Origin: PALSA-555 sp035468285
Lineage (GTDB): Bacteria > Actinomycetota > Acidimicrobiia > IMCC26256 > PALSA-555
Assembly (NCBI GenBank): GCA_035468285.1
Contig: DATISY010000009.1
Span: forward strand, 1 to 64,000
DNA length: 64,000 nucleotides
Direction of reading: 5' to 3'
The notes beneath the pieces are model-generated. The model did no database searches. It saw only the letters and a program-made list of their open reading frames with translations, and was not told the DNA's origin. Every line of letters starts with the position of its first letter. Position 1 is the stretch's first letter. Positions 8,388 to 16,258 of the stretch are shown here, piece after piece. Position numbers and translations under genes: made by a program.

Positions 8388-8885
8388 TCACAGGTCGGGC
8401 GCCTGGGGGTCGGTGGGGATGACGCCCTCGAGCGGCTCGCGGCGCGCCACGACCATCGCCGAAAAGTCCGCGACGGCGATCAGGTTGTCGAAGGGGTCCA
8501 GGACGCGGACCTCGACGACAATCAGCATGCGTCCCGACCGCATCAGCTGCGCCTGCGCCCGGACCGGGCTCCCCTTGGGGCGGCCCAGGTACCGGACATG
8601 GAGGTCCGCGGTGACGAGGCTGTGCACACGAGGATCGAAGTTCGAGGCCCGACCGGCGCAGGATCCGGCGGCGACGTCGACGAGGGTCGCGATCGCGCCG
8701 CCGTGGAGGTTGCCGGAGCCGTTGAACGCGGGCTTGTCGACCGGCATCTCGATCGTCACGGTCGGAGCGTCGAGCCCAGGGGGCTCCGAGAACCGTAGGC
8801 CGAGGAGACGGTGCAGCGGCGTCCGGGTGAACGCGTCGCGGAACGCCTCCAAGGCCTCGGCGCGGGGGTCGGGGGCTTCCGCCAT
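8388..8885 (-). CDS. PaaI/hot-dog fold thioesterase
   Basis: Hot-dog thioesterase, 165 residues, expected to hydrolyse acyl-CoA esters. The signature FNGSGNLHGGAIATLVDVAAG (split here by its HGGA core) holds the HGG loop and active-site Asp of the PaaI group. TADLHVRYLGRPKG and a C-terminal strand pair complete the fold. The ATG at 8885 is the only start that gives a normal N-terminus. It lies 5 nt downstream of the histidine phosphatase gene and is probably co-transcribed with it. Confidence 0.85.
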   Translation of the reverse strand: MAEAPDPRAEALEAFRDAFTRTPLHRLLGLRFSEPPGLDAPTVTIEMPVDKPAFNGSGNLHGGAIATLVDVAAGSCAGRASNFDPRVHSLVTADLHVRYLGRPKGSPVRAQAQLMRSGRMLIVVEVRVLDPFDNLIAVADFSAMVVARREPLEGVIPTDPQAPDL

Positions 8886-8890
8886 GCCGG

Positions 8891-9439
8891 CTACTGGACC
8901 CGGGACAGGGTCTGGTCGCCGAGCGCCGCCACGGTGAGGTCGCTCCCGTCGACGTCGATCACGGTGATCGACGCGTGCCCCGGTGAGCACACCCACACCC
9001 GGTCGTCGCGTGTCGCCGCGCCCACCACGACGTTGATCGCCACGAAGTGCGTGAACGCGATCACGGTGCCGGTGGTGGCCCGCACGGTCTCGAGCACCGC
9101 GGCACGCCACCGGTGCACGTCGGGGTCGACCTCGGCCCAGTGCCCGCCGAGGACGGCGCGCAGCCACTCGGGTCGCGAGGCTGCCACCCCCGGCGGCGTC
9201 ACGATCTCACCGAGCTGCGGCTCGATCCGGGCGGTGACGCCTCGGTGGGTCTCCAGCGGCGCGGCCGTCTCGCGGGCCCGGCGGAGCGGTGAGGTCACGA
9301 CGGAGGCGAATTCGAACGCAGCGAGCCGGCCCACGGTCGCCTCGGCCTGACCCGACCCGGCGCGGGACAGACCGGGATCGGGATGCTCGCCCCAGGACGC
9401 GTCGGGTTCGGCATGCCGCACCAGCACCATCCGCGCCAT
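8891..9439 (-). CDS. Histidine phosphatase (phosphoglycerate mutase) family protein
   Basis: 182 residues. Begins MARMVLVRHAEPD with the RHA/RHG catalytic histidine; the second catalytic region is AFTHFVAINVVVGAA near the C-terminus. The family transfers or removes phosphate through a phosphohistidine; the physiological substrate is not predictable. A TAGTTT hexamer 9 nt before the ATG suggests a leaderless transcript covering this gene and the thioesterase. Confidence 0.85.
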   Translation of the reverse strand: MARMVLVRHAEPDASWGEHPDPGLSRAGSGQAEATVGRLAAFEFASVVTSPLRRARETAAPLETHRGVTARIEPQLGEIVTPPGVAASRPEWLRAVLGGHWAEVDPDVHRWRAAVLETVRATTGTVIAFTHFVAINVVVGAATRDDRVWVCSPGHASITVIDVDGSDLTVAALGDQTLSRVQ

Positions 9440-9448
9440 CGCGGGAGG

Positions 9449-9454
9449 AAACTA
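9449..9454 (-). promoter_or_regulatory. -10-like TAGTTT of the histidine phosphatase gene
   Basis: TAGTTT (reverse strand) ends 9 nt before the ATG at 9439, a probable leaderless promoter. Confidence 0.5.
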
Positions 9455-9556
9455 GCCGCCGGACCCCTCGGGCCGGGCCACCGCGAACCCAACTGCGTGA
9501 CGCGCGCCGGCCGAGCGGGTCATGGGAGGACACCCGTTGCCCCTGGAGGTCCCCCC

Positions 9557-10270
9557 ATGAATCGTCACGCTCGCCGGATGCTCACCGTCGCCTCGATCGT
9601 CGGCGGTGGCCTGCTCGGGGCGGCGCCCGTCGCGGCCGCGGCCCCCGTCGACCCGCCCCCGTCCCCCGCGCCCACGACGGCCAGCGACGCGCCCGGTCCC
9701 CCGACCACGACCCCCGCGGTGCGCACGGGACGAGCGACCGGACCCGCCGACCCTGGGGCGGCGAGTGGGGCCCCCGTGCCCATTCCGGTGACCCCACCCG
9801 CGGGGCCCGTCGACTCGGTCCGCACCGGCCGGACCGCCGATCTCGTCCCGCCCGTCGACGCCCCGGCGGCGCCGCCCGCCACCACCCCCTCCCCCACCCC
9901 CCCCCCCTCGGCTCCTGATCCGACCCCGTCGAGCCCGCCACCGACCGCGGCGACCCGGCCCGCGTCGGCGCTCCCGGCTCCCAACCACGGGAACCCCACA
10001 ACGGCCAAGCCGCCGGCCGTCAGCGTCGCCACCGGTCCCCCGCCGCCGGGTCCGGGCATGCACCCGACCGTCGCCGGCGACGACCTCTGGAGCATCGCCG
10101 CGGCTCAGGTCGCACAGGCCACCGGTCGGCCGGTCGCGTCGCTGTCGGACGGCGAGGTGGCGGCCTACTGGGCGCAGGTCTGCGACGCGAACCGGGCCCG
10201 GCTGCGCTCCGGTGACCTCAACCTGATCTTCCCCGGGGAGGACATCGTCCTCCCCCCGATCCAGGTGTGA
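9557..10270 (+). CDS. Secreted proline-rich protein with C-terminal LysM-like domain
   Basis: 237 residues. The signal peptide is MNRHARRMLTVASIVGGG followed by Leu/Ala residues, cleaving near AAAAP. Residues about 30-170 are a low-complexity Pro/Thr/Ala linker. The last ~65 residues contain HPTVAGDDLWSIAAAQ and end in IFPGEDIVLPP, typical of LysM peptidoglycan-binding modules. Likely a wall-bound or wall-spanning exported protein. The ATG at 9557 has a ribosome site TGGAGGT 6 nt upstream; longer in-frame starts would bury the signal peptide. Confidence 0.8.
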   Translation: MNRHARRMLTVASIVGGGLLGAAPVAAAAPVDPPPSPAPTTASDAPGPPTTTPAVRTGRATGPADPGAASGAPVPIPVTPPAGPVDSVRTGRTADLVPPVDAPAAPPATTPSPTPPPSAPDPTPSSPPPTAATRPASALPAPNHGNPTTAKPPAVSVATGPPPPGPGMHPTVAGDDLWSIAAAQVAQATGRPVASLSDGEVAAYWAQVCDANRARLRSGDLNLIFPGEDIVLPPIQV

Positions 10271-10318
10271 GCCCCCGGGAGCGCGAGCGGTCTCGGTCGG
10301 CGTCCGGCGTGCGGGTGG

Positions 10319-12508
10319 TCAGGGATCGCGGGGCAGGCCGAGGACCCGTTCTGCGACGATGTTGCGCTGGATCTCACTCGTCCCGCCGGCGATGGTGAGG
10401 TTCCGGTTGAAGAGGAACCCTCGGCTCCAGGTGTCGCCGTCGCCCTGCGCGATCGCGCCCCGTGGGCCGAGGAGGGCGAGCCCGACCTCTTGGACGTGTT
10501 GGTCGTGGACGACGCCGAGCAGCTTGCGGACCGAGGCTTCGGATCCGCTCGGGTCGGCACCGGCGAGCGCGGCCAGGGTCAGCCGGAAGCCAAGGCAGGC
10601 GAGCGCGTGGGCGGTGGCCACGACGCCGCCGAGCTCGTCGAGCACGACCGTGTCGGGCGCGTCACCCTCGGCAACCATGCGGAGGATCTGCTCGAGGCCG
10701 TGGCCGAGCGCCAGCCCGCTGCCCATGAACACCCGCTCGTTGGCGAGCGTGGTGCGCGCCGCGCGCCAACCGTCCCCGGGTCGGCCGACCACGCAGTCGT
10801 CGGGCAAGAACGCGTCGTGGAAGAACACCTCGTTGAACATCGATTCGCCGGTGAGCTCGCGGAGGGGCCGGACGTCGAGCCCGTCGGTGTGGCGCATGTC
10901 GACCATGAAGCATGAGATGCCGTCGTGTTTGGGGAGGTCGGGGTCGGTGCGGGCGAGGAGGATCCCCCAGTCGGCGCTCTGGGCCATCGACGTCCAGACC
11001 TTCTGGCCGGTGACGAGCCACCCTCCCTCGGCCTTCGCTGCCCGGGTGGTGAGGCTGGCCAGGTCGGATCCGGCGCCGGGCTCGCTGAACAGCTGACACC
11101 AGGTGATCTCGCCGTAGAGCGTCGGGGGGATCCAGCGCGCTTGCTGCTCCTCGCTCCCGTACACCATGACCGGTGGGAGCGCCCAGCTCCCGACCATGAT
11201 CCCCGGCCGGGGGACCCGGGCCCGGCGGAACTCCTCGTCGATGACGAGCTGCTCGATGGCTTTGGCGTCCCGGCCCCACGGCCGGGGCCACGTCGGCATG
11301 AGGTAGCCGGCGTCCGCGACACGTCGGCGCTGGTCGTCGCGGGGAAGGTCGCGGACCTCGTCGAGGAAGAGACGCACCTCGGCGCGGATCGCGTCCGCGG
11401 CGGGACCGAGATCGACGCTGAGCTGCGGTCGTGCCCCCGCGAGGGCGCGGCGCGCCGTCTCCACGCGCCACGCGGACGCGGGACCTGCGAGGCTGCGGAG
11501 CGCGGACGCGCGCTTGAGGTAGAGGTGCGCGTCGTGCTCCCAGGTGAACCCGATGCCTCCGAGAATCTGGATGCAGTCCTTCGCGTTGTCGAACGCCGCG
11601 TCGAGCGCCAATGCCACCGCGGACGCGGCGGTCAGATCGCTCGTCTCCTGGTCGGCGGCGGCGCCGCGGGCCGCGTCCCAGGTCGCGGCCCGGGCGAGCT
11701 CGACTCGTCCGACCATGTCGGCGCACTTGTGCTTCACGCCTTGGAACTGGCCGATGGGTCGGCCGAACTGGACCCGGACCTTGGCGTGCTCCGCCGCGGT
11801 CGTGACGCACCATTGGGCGACCCCGACGGCGTCCGCAGCGACGACGACGGCACCGAGGCCGCGGGCCGTGTCGGTCTCGAGCGCGTCGAGGATCCGATCC
11901 GGGGGTACGACAAGATCGTCGACCGTGACCTCGGTGACGCGGCGGGTCACGTCCACGCTCGGCAGCTCCCGGACCGCGAGGTCGTCGGCGTCGAGCGCGC
12001 ACCACACGTCGCGGTCGCCGACGCGGACGGGGACGACGAGGACGTCGGCGAGGTGGGCGCCGAGGACCGGCCGGAGCGTCCCGTGAACGCGGAGGCCGTC
12101 GGCGGTCTCCTGCCCCACGAGCCCGGGGGCAGCGTCGAGCGCTGCCGCGCCGATCCGTTCCCCGGAGGTCAGCGCGGGAAGCAGGGACTTGGCAATCGGT
12201 TCGCTGCCTCCCGCCTGGATGAGGGCCGCGGTGAGGACGGTGGGGAGCACGGGGCCCGGTGCCATCACGCGCCCGAGCTCCTCGAGGACGACGACCAGCT
12301 CGGGGAGTCCGAACCCGGAGCCGCCGTAGGCCTCGTCGACGTGGAGGCCGAGCCAGCCTTGCTGGGCCAGCTCGTCCCAGAACGGCGGGCGTGTCTCGGT
12401 CGGGGCGTCGAGGAGCGCGCGCGGCACGCTGGGCGGGCAGTGCCGCTCGCACCAGCCGCGCACGGCGTCGTGGAGCGCGAGATGGTCCTCCGAGACACCG
12501 ATCGGCAC
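10319..12508 (-). CDS. Fused two-domain acyl-CoA dehydrogenase (FadE34-like)
   Basis: 729 residues with two ACAD domains in tandem. Domain 1 (about 1-370) ends in VQFGRPIGQFQGVKHK and GGIGFTWEHDAHLYLKRA. Domain 2 (about 375-729) has WCQLFSEPGAGSDLASL, VTGQKVWTSMAQSADW and GTSEIQRNIVAERVLGLP. This fusion joins in one chain the two subunit types of heterotetrameric steroid-side-chain ACADs, as in mycobacterial FadE34 (about 711 residues). A similar role on a bulky acyl-CoA is inferred. GTG start with TAGGAT 6 nt upstream and a CTGAC palindrome over the -35 zone. Confidence 0.9.
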   Translation of the reverse strand: MPIGVSEDHLALHDAVRGWCERHCPPSVPRALLDAPTETRPPFWDELAQQGWLGLHVDEAYGGSGFGLPELVVVLEELGRVMAPGPVLPTVLTAALIQAGGSEPIAKSLLPALTSGERIGAAALDAAPGLVGQETADGLRVHGTLRPVLGAHLADVLVVPVRVGDRDVWCALDADDLAVRELPSVDVTRRVTEVTVDDLVVPPDRILDALETDTARGLGAVVVAADAVGVAQWCVTTAAEHAKVRVQFGRPIGQFQGVKHKCADMVGRVELARAATWDAARGAAADQETSDLTAASAVALALDAAFDNAKDCIQILGGIGFTWEHDAHLYLKRASALRSLAGPASAWRVETARRALAGARPQLSVDLGPAADAIRAEVRLFLDEVRDLPRDDQRRRVADAGYLMPTWPRPWGRDAKAIEQLVIDEEFRRARVPRPGIMVGSWALPPVMVYGSEEQQARWIPPTLYGEITWCQLFSEPGAGSDLASLTTRAAKAEGGWLVTGQKVWTSMAQSADWGILLARTDPDLPKHDGISCFMVDMRHTDGLDVRPLRELTGESMFNEVFFHDAFLPDDCVVGRPGDGWRAARTTLANERVFMGSGLALGHGLEQILRMVAEGDAPDTVVLDELGGVVATAHALACLGFRLTLAALAGADPSGSEASVRKLLGVVHDQHVQEVGLALLGPRGAIAQGDGDTWSRGFLFNRNLTIAGGTSEIQRNIVAERVLGLPRDP

Positions 12509-12514
12509 GCGGTG

Positions 12515-12520
12515 ATCCTA
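12515..12520 (-). promoter_or_regulatory. -10-like TAGGAT of the fused ACAD gene
   Basis: TAGGAT on the reverse strand ends 6 nt before the GTG at 12508, consistent with a leaderless mRNA. Confidence 0.6.
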
Positions 12521-12528
12521 CGAACTGG

Positions 12529-12544
12529 CTGACGGGGCCGTCAG
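12529..12544. promoter_or_regulatory. CTGACR-N4-YGTCAG palindrome upstream of fused ACAD
   Basis: Reads CTGACGGGGCCGTCAG, perfect 6+6 inverted repeat. It covers about -36 to -21 relative to the GTG at 12508, over the -35 position of the leaderless promoter, so a bound protein would be expected to repress. Confidence 0.75.
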
Positions 12545-12586
12545 GTTGGGGGCGGCGGAACGGGTCGGCGCCCCGCCGCGGTCCTG

Positions 12587-12793
12587 TCACACGAGACGTT
12601 CGTCGTCCCGCCAGACGGCGATGGCCTGGGTCGGGCAGCCCTGCCCGGCGAGGACGACCTTGTCTTCGTCGTCGCCGGCGGGGTCGACCACGAACGCGAT
12701 GCCGTCGTCACCAAGGTCGAACGTCTCGGGCGCCCAGAAGGAGCAGTTGCCCGAGCCCATGCACTTCGCGCTGTCGATCTCGATCCGGAGCAC
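12587..12793 (-). CDS. Small ferredoxin partner of cytochrome P450
   Basis: 68 residues. Cysteines appear as C-X5-C (CMGSGNC, residues 11-17) and a later C-P (QGCPTQAI), the arrangement of [3Fe-4S] ferredoxins that donate electrons to bacterial P450s. DLGDDGIAFV between them is typical. Its GTG follows the P450 stop with no gap (TGA then GTG), so the two are translated together. It is the last gene of the thiolase-to-ferredoxin operon. Confidence 0.93.
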   Translation of the reverse strand: MLRIEIDSAKCMGSGNCSFWAPETFDLGDDGIAFVVDPAGDDEDKVVLAGQGCPTQAIAVWRDDERLV

Positions 12794-14035
12794 TCAGACC
12801 TGGACGGGCTCGGCGGTGTCGAACAGCACCGGGAGGGAAGTCGGGGACCGGAACGTCTCGCCGTGGATGTGCGCGTCGTCCCGGGACACGGCGGCCGGGT
12901 CGAGACGGAGGTGACCGCACCGGTCCAGGAGCCGGTTGACCGCGGCGCGCATCTCCATCCGCGCCAGGTGCATGCCGAGGCACATGTGCGGTCCGACGCC
13001 GAACGAGATGACCGGCTGGGGGGTCCGTCGGAGGTCGAACTCCTCGGCGTGGTCCCAGCGGCGCTCGTCGCGGTTGGCGGAGCCGATGTTCGGGATGACC
13101 TGCGCGCCGGCGGGGATCTCGGTCCCGGCGATCTCGGTGTCGCGCCGCGCGACGCGGGACGTGATGAGGAGCGGGGGCTCCCAGCGGATGGACTCCTCGA
13201 CCGCCGCGGGGAGCGCGGACCGATCGGCACGGACGGCGTCGAGCTGTCGATCGTCGGCGAGCAGACCGAAGAGGAGGTTGCCCGTCGCGCGGTACGTCGT
13301 CTCGGCTCCCGCGGGGAGCAGCAGCCGGAGGAACGAGAAGATCTCCTCGTCGCCGAGCCGCTCCCCGTCGAGTTCGGTCGCGGCGAGCTCGCTGATGAGG
13401 TCGCCGCGGGGCTCGGCTCGACGCTGCTCGAGGAGCTGTTCCAGGTAGGCGCGCAGCTCCTGGGAGGCCCGGATGCCCTCCATGGGGCGCGCCCCGACGC
13501 TGATGATGGCCCCCGCCCACCGGTGGAACTGCTCGTCGTCCTCGCGGGGCAGACCAAGGATCTCGCCGATGACCTGCACCGGGTACCGGTAGGTGAGTTC
13601 CCGGACGAGCTCCGCCTCGCCATGCTCGATGAACCCGTCGATCATCTCGTCGACGATCGGGACGACCAGGTCGTCTTCGAGGTGCGCGAGGGTCTTGTGC
13701 CGGAACGCCTGCGCGACGAGGGAGCGCAACCGCTTGTGGTCCGGCTCGTCCATGCCCACGAGGGGGTACGGGCCCATGACCGCCGACATGCCGGCTCGGA
13801 TGCTCTCGGACGAGAACGTCTCGTTGTCCCGGAGCACCGCCGCGCAGTCGTCGTACCGGTACACCTCGTAGCCGTCGACCGGCTCGCCCCCGGCGCCCCA
13901 CGCGGCCCGGGACCCGACGGGCATCTCCCGGCGGCGGCGGGCGAGCTCGGGATGGGGGTCCCGGACGTCGCGGCCGTCGGCCGCGAACTGCTCCATCGGG
14001 TCCCATCCGGTGAGCGGACGGACGGTCGAGGTCAC
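12794..14035 (-). CDS. Cytochrome P450
   Basis: Soluble bacterial P450 monooxygenase, 413 residues. I-helix AGAETT (oxygen activation), K-helix EESIRW (ExxR) and heme loop FGVGPHMCLG with the axial Cys are intact. The downstream ferredoxin supplies electrons; no ferredoxin reductase is in the window. Neighbouring thiolase and kinase genes suggest hydroxylation of a lipid- or terpenoid-like substrate, but this is inference. GTG start with TAGGCT 7 nt upstream. Confidence 0.95.
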   Translation of the reverse strand: MTSTVRPLTGWDPMEQFAADGRDVRDPHPELARRRREMPVGSRAAWGAGGEPVDGYEVYRYDDCAAVLRDNETFSSESIRAGMSAVMGPYPLVGMDEPDHKRLRSLVAQAFRHKTLAHLEDDLVVPIVDEMIDGFIEHGEAELVRELTYRYPVQVIGEILGLPREDDEQFHRWAGAIISVGARPMEGIRASQELRAYLEQLLEQRRAEPRGDLISELAATELDGERLGDEEIFSFLRLLLPAGAETTYRATGNLLFGLLADDRQLDAVRADRSALPAAVEESIRWEPPLLITSRVARRDTEIAGTEIPAGAQVIPNIGSANRDERRWDHAEEFDLRRTPQPVISFGVGPHMCLGMHLARMEMRAAVNRLLDRCGHLRLDPAAVSRDDAHIHGETFRSPTSLPVLFDTAEPVQV

Positions 14036-14042
14036 CGATCGC

Positions 14043-14048
14043 AGCCTA
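14043..14048 (-). promoter_or_regulatory. -10-like TAGGCT of P450, overlapping the preceding stop codon
   Basis: TAGGCT ends 7 nt before the P450 GTG at 14035, and its TAG is the stop codon of the FGGY kinase gene (14046-14048). The P450/ferredoxin pair may therefore have its own leaderless promoter inside the operon. Confidence 0.45.
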
Positions 14049-15377
14049 TGCCGCCGCGTCGCGGAACCGCTCGTACCGCGCCGCGGTCGCTTCGACCCAG
14101 GCGCGGTCCGGTTCGAGGCGACGACCGACCCGAGCCCAGCGTCGCCCTTCGGTCATCGCGGTGGGCTCCTCGAGTCCTGCGGCGATCCGGGCGAGCCACG
14201 CCGACCCCAACGCGCCACCTTCGGGTACGGCGACACAGTCCACGGGCAGGTTCGTGGCGTCGGCGACGGCTTGGACCCAGTCGTCGACGCGGGTGCCCCC
14301 GCCTGACGCGACGAGGCGACGGGGCGTGATCCCGTGATGCTCCCGGGCGATGTCGAGGATTCGGCGGGTCACGAACCCGGACGCCTCGAACGCGGCGCGC
14401 CGCACCGCGGCGGCGTCGTGGGTCAGGTCGAGGTCGAGGAGCTGGGCGCGCCGGTCGGGATCGTCGATCGGGGACCGCTCGCCGCGCGGGTAGGGGACCC
14501 AGACCGGCACTCGCCGGGGGTCGACGGGCCCGCGGGGGGCGCCGAGCATCCCGGACGCCCAGTTGCAGAAGAGGCCCCCGGCGTTGCTGGGGCCGCCGAC
14601 GAGCATCTTCCCGGGCGCGGTGTGCGGGAGCAGGTACAGGCCGGGGGCCTCCGTGGTCTCGTTGGTAACGGCCCAGACGATGAGGGTCGTGCCGAGCAGC
14701 ACCAGCACGTCACCGTCGTCGTCGGCGCCGGCGACGAGCTGCTCGGCCAGCGCGTCGATGCATCCGGACGCCAACGGTGGGCCGTCGCCGTCGACCCGTT
14801 GCGCTTCCCATCCGGTCGGGACGAGGCGTGGGAACTGGTCGGGGCGGGCGCCGACGTCGGCGGCGACGGCCGGGTCCCAGGTCTGCCAGTCGAAGAGCGG
14901 GTACGCGGTCGCGGCGGTGGACGTGTCGAGAATCGCTTCGCCACTCAGCTCGTGGTTCGCGACGGCTTGGGCGGGCCAGTAGCCGGCGGCGTCGGGCTGC
15001 GCGGCGACGAGCCAGCGCAGGAACGTGAGCAGCTCCCCCGTCTCGACGGGGTTCCCGCGGGTCGCGGTGCGGCCTCGTTCGTCGCCGTAGAGCAGCCCCG
15101 GCTGCACGGGGATGCCGTCGTGGTCGACGGCGGTGAGCGACGGGACCATGGCCGCCACGCTGACGCCCCGCACATCGAGCGCACCCAGCTCGCGGAGCGC
15201 CTGACGGGGACCGCGCCGCCAGGCGTCAGCGGCGTCGTGCTCGAAACCGCCGGGCGTCGGCACCCGGAACGTGTGGGGCACGCGCGCGCTGGCGACGACG
15301 ATGCCGTCATCGTCGGCGGCGACAGCCTTGACCGAGGAGGTGCCGATGTCGATGCCGACGGTGACCGGGGTGCTCAT
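14046..15377 (-). CDS. FGGY-family carbohydrate kinase
   Basis: ATP-dependent sugar or polyol kinase, 443 residues, actin-like fold. The N-terminal phosphate loop is VGIDIGTSSVKAVAADDD; the C-terminal half has LVASGGGTRVDDWVQAVAD and GGALGSAWLA, typical of FGGY proteins. The substrate is not predictable. The ATG overlaps the stop of the phosphatase-like gene by 4 nt (ATGA), so the kinase and phosphatase are coupled. A kinase/phosphatase pair between a thiolase and a P450 is unusual. Confidence 0.88.
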   Translation of the reverse strand: MSTPVTVGIDIGTSSVKAVAADDDGIVVASARVPHTFRVPTPGGFEHDAADAWRRGPRQALRELGALDVRGVSVAAMVPSLTAVDHDGIPVQPGLLYGDERGRTATRGNPVETGELLTFLRWLVAAQPDAAGYWPAQAVANHELSGEAILDTSTAATAYPLFDWQTWDPAVAADVGARPDQFPRLVPTGWEAQRVDGDGPPLASGCIDALAEQLVAGADDDGDVLVLLGTTLIVWAVTNETTEAPGLYLLPHTAPGKMLVGGPSNAGGLFCNWASGMLGAPRGPVDPRRVPVWVPYPRGERSPIDDPDRRAQLLDLDLTHDAAAVRRAAFEASGFVTRRILDIAREHHGITPRRLVASGGGTRVDDWVQAVADATNLPVDCVAVPEGGALGSAWLARIAAGLEEPTAMTEGRRWARVGRRLEPDRAWVEATAARYERFRDAAA

Positions 15378-16258
15378 GGATTCGCTCGCATCAGGTCGAG
15401 GACGTCGTCGTGGAGCCGCCCGTTCGTCGTGAGGCAGGGTGCACCCTCGGCCCAGCCGTCACCGGTCAGGTCACTGACGCGGCCCCCGGCTTCTTCCACG
15501 ATGGGGCGCAGCGCCGCGATGTCCCAGACGCCGAGCGTCGGCTCGACCATGATGTCGACCGCGCCTTCCGCGACGAGCGCATGGCCCCAGAAGTCGGCGA
15601 AGCCAACGGCGCGCCACGCGCGCCGGGCGAGGGTCCGGTACGCGTCGCCGAGCCCGGCCTGCTCGAAGTTCCGCTCGTTGGGTCCGCACACGTGCGCGTC
15701 CTCGATTGCCTCGATACCGGAGACGTGGATGCGGTCACCGTTCGCGTAGGCGCCACCCCCCTGTCGGGCCCACCAGCGCCGTCCGAGCGCCGGCGCCGAG
15801 ACCACGCCGACGACGAGGACCCCGTCGGATTCGAGGGCGAGCAAGGTCGCCCAGGCTGGCACGCCCCGCACGAAGCTCTTGGTCCCGTCGATCGGGTCGA
15901 CGATCCAGCGGCGCGGCGAGTCGCCGACCAGCCCGAACTCCTCTCCGAGGATCGCGTCGCCCGGACGGCTGACGTCGAGCCGTTCCTGCATCATGGTCTC
16001 GACGGCCCGGTCCGCCTCGGTGACCGGCGTGTCGTCGGGCTTGGTCTCGACGTGGAGGTCGTGGGCGCGGAAATGGTGGGTCGTCAGCTCGTCGGCCTCG
16101 TCGCACAGCGCGAGCGCGAGCGCCAGGTCGTCGTCGAGCTCGGGGCTGGCCAGAGGATGTCCTGTCTCGTCGGTGCTGGGTGGCGTGCTCGCAGCCGCGG
16201 TGACGCCCGGTCTAGGCGGCCGGGACCTCGAGGACGGTGGCTGAGCCCATGCCCCCAC
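15374..16258 (-). CDS. Inositol-monophosphatase family protein (HisN-like)
   Basis: Mg-dependent sugar- or histidinol-phosphate phosphatase fold. Metal-site motifs are visible: ILGEEFG, WIVDPIDGTKSFVRG and the C-terminal VWDIAALRPIVEEAGG. The homologous part starts about residue 35 (SPELDDDLALALALC). The only ATG/GTG upstream of it is the GTG at 16258, which makes the gene overlap the thiolase end by 47 nt; a nearer non-standard start such as CTG is possible. The short FVRG version resembles histidinol phosphatases, but no his genes are near. Confidence 0.85.
   Translation of the reverse strand: MGAWAQPPSSRSRPPRPGVTAAASTPPSTDETGHPLASPELDDDLALALALCDEADELTTHHFRAHDLHVETKPDDTPVTEADRAVETMMQERLDVSRPGDAILGEEFGLVGDSPRRWIVDPIDGTKSFVRGVPAWATLLALESDGVLVVGVVSAPALGRRWWARQGGGAYANGDRIHVSGIEAIEDAHVCGPNERNFEQAGLGDAYRTLARRAWRAVGFADFWGHALVAEGAVDIMVEPTLGVWDIAALRPIVEEAGGRVSDLTGDGWAEGAPCLTTNGRLHDDVLDLMRANP

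Noticed and set aside
9880..9910. C-rich run in the LysM gene as a frameshift or sequencing artefact
   Set aside because: The frame continues cleanly through the run into the LysM domain, so no break is supported.
9452..10095. Gly/Arg-rich reverse frames opposite the LysM protein
   Set aside because: They mirror the Pro/Thr-rich linker codons and show no domain.
10925..12532. Long forward open frame opposite the fused ACAD
   Set aside because: It has no family features, and the reverse strand carries a full ACAD. High GC makes such shadow frames common.
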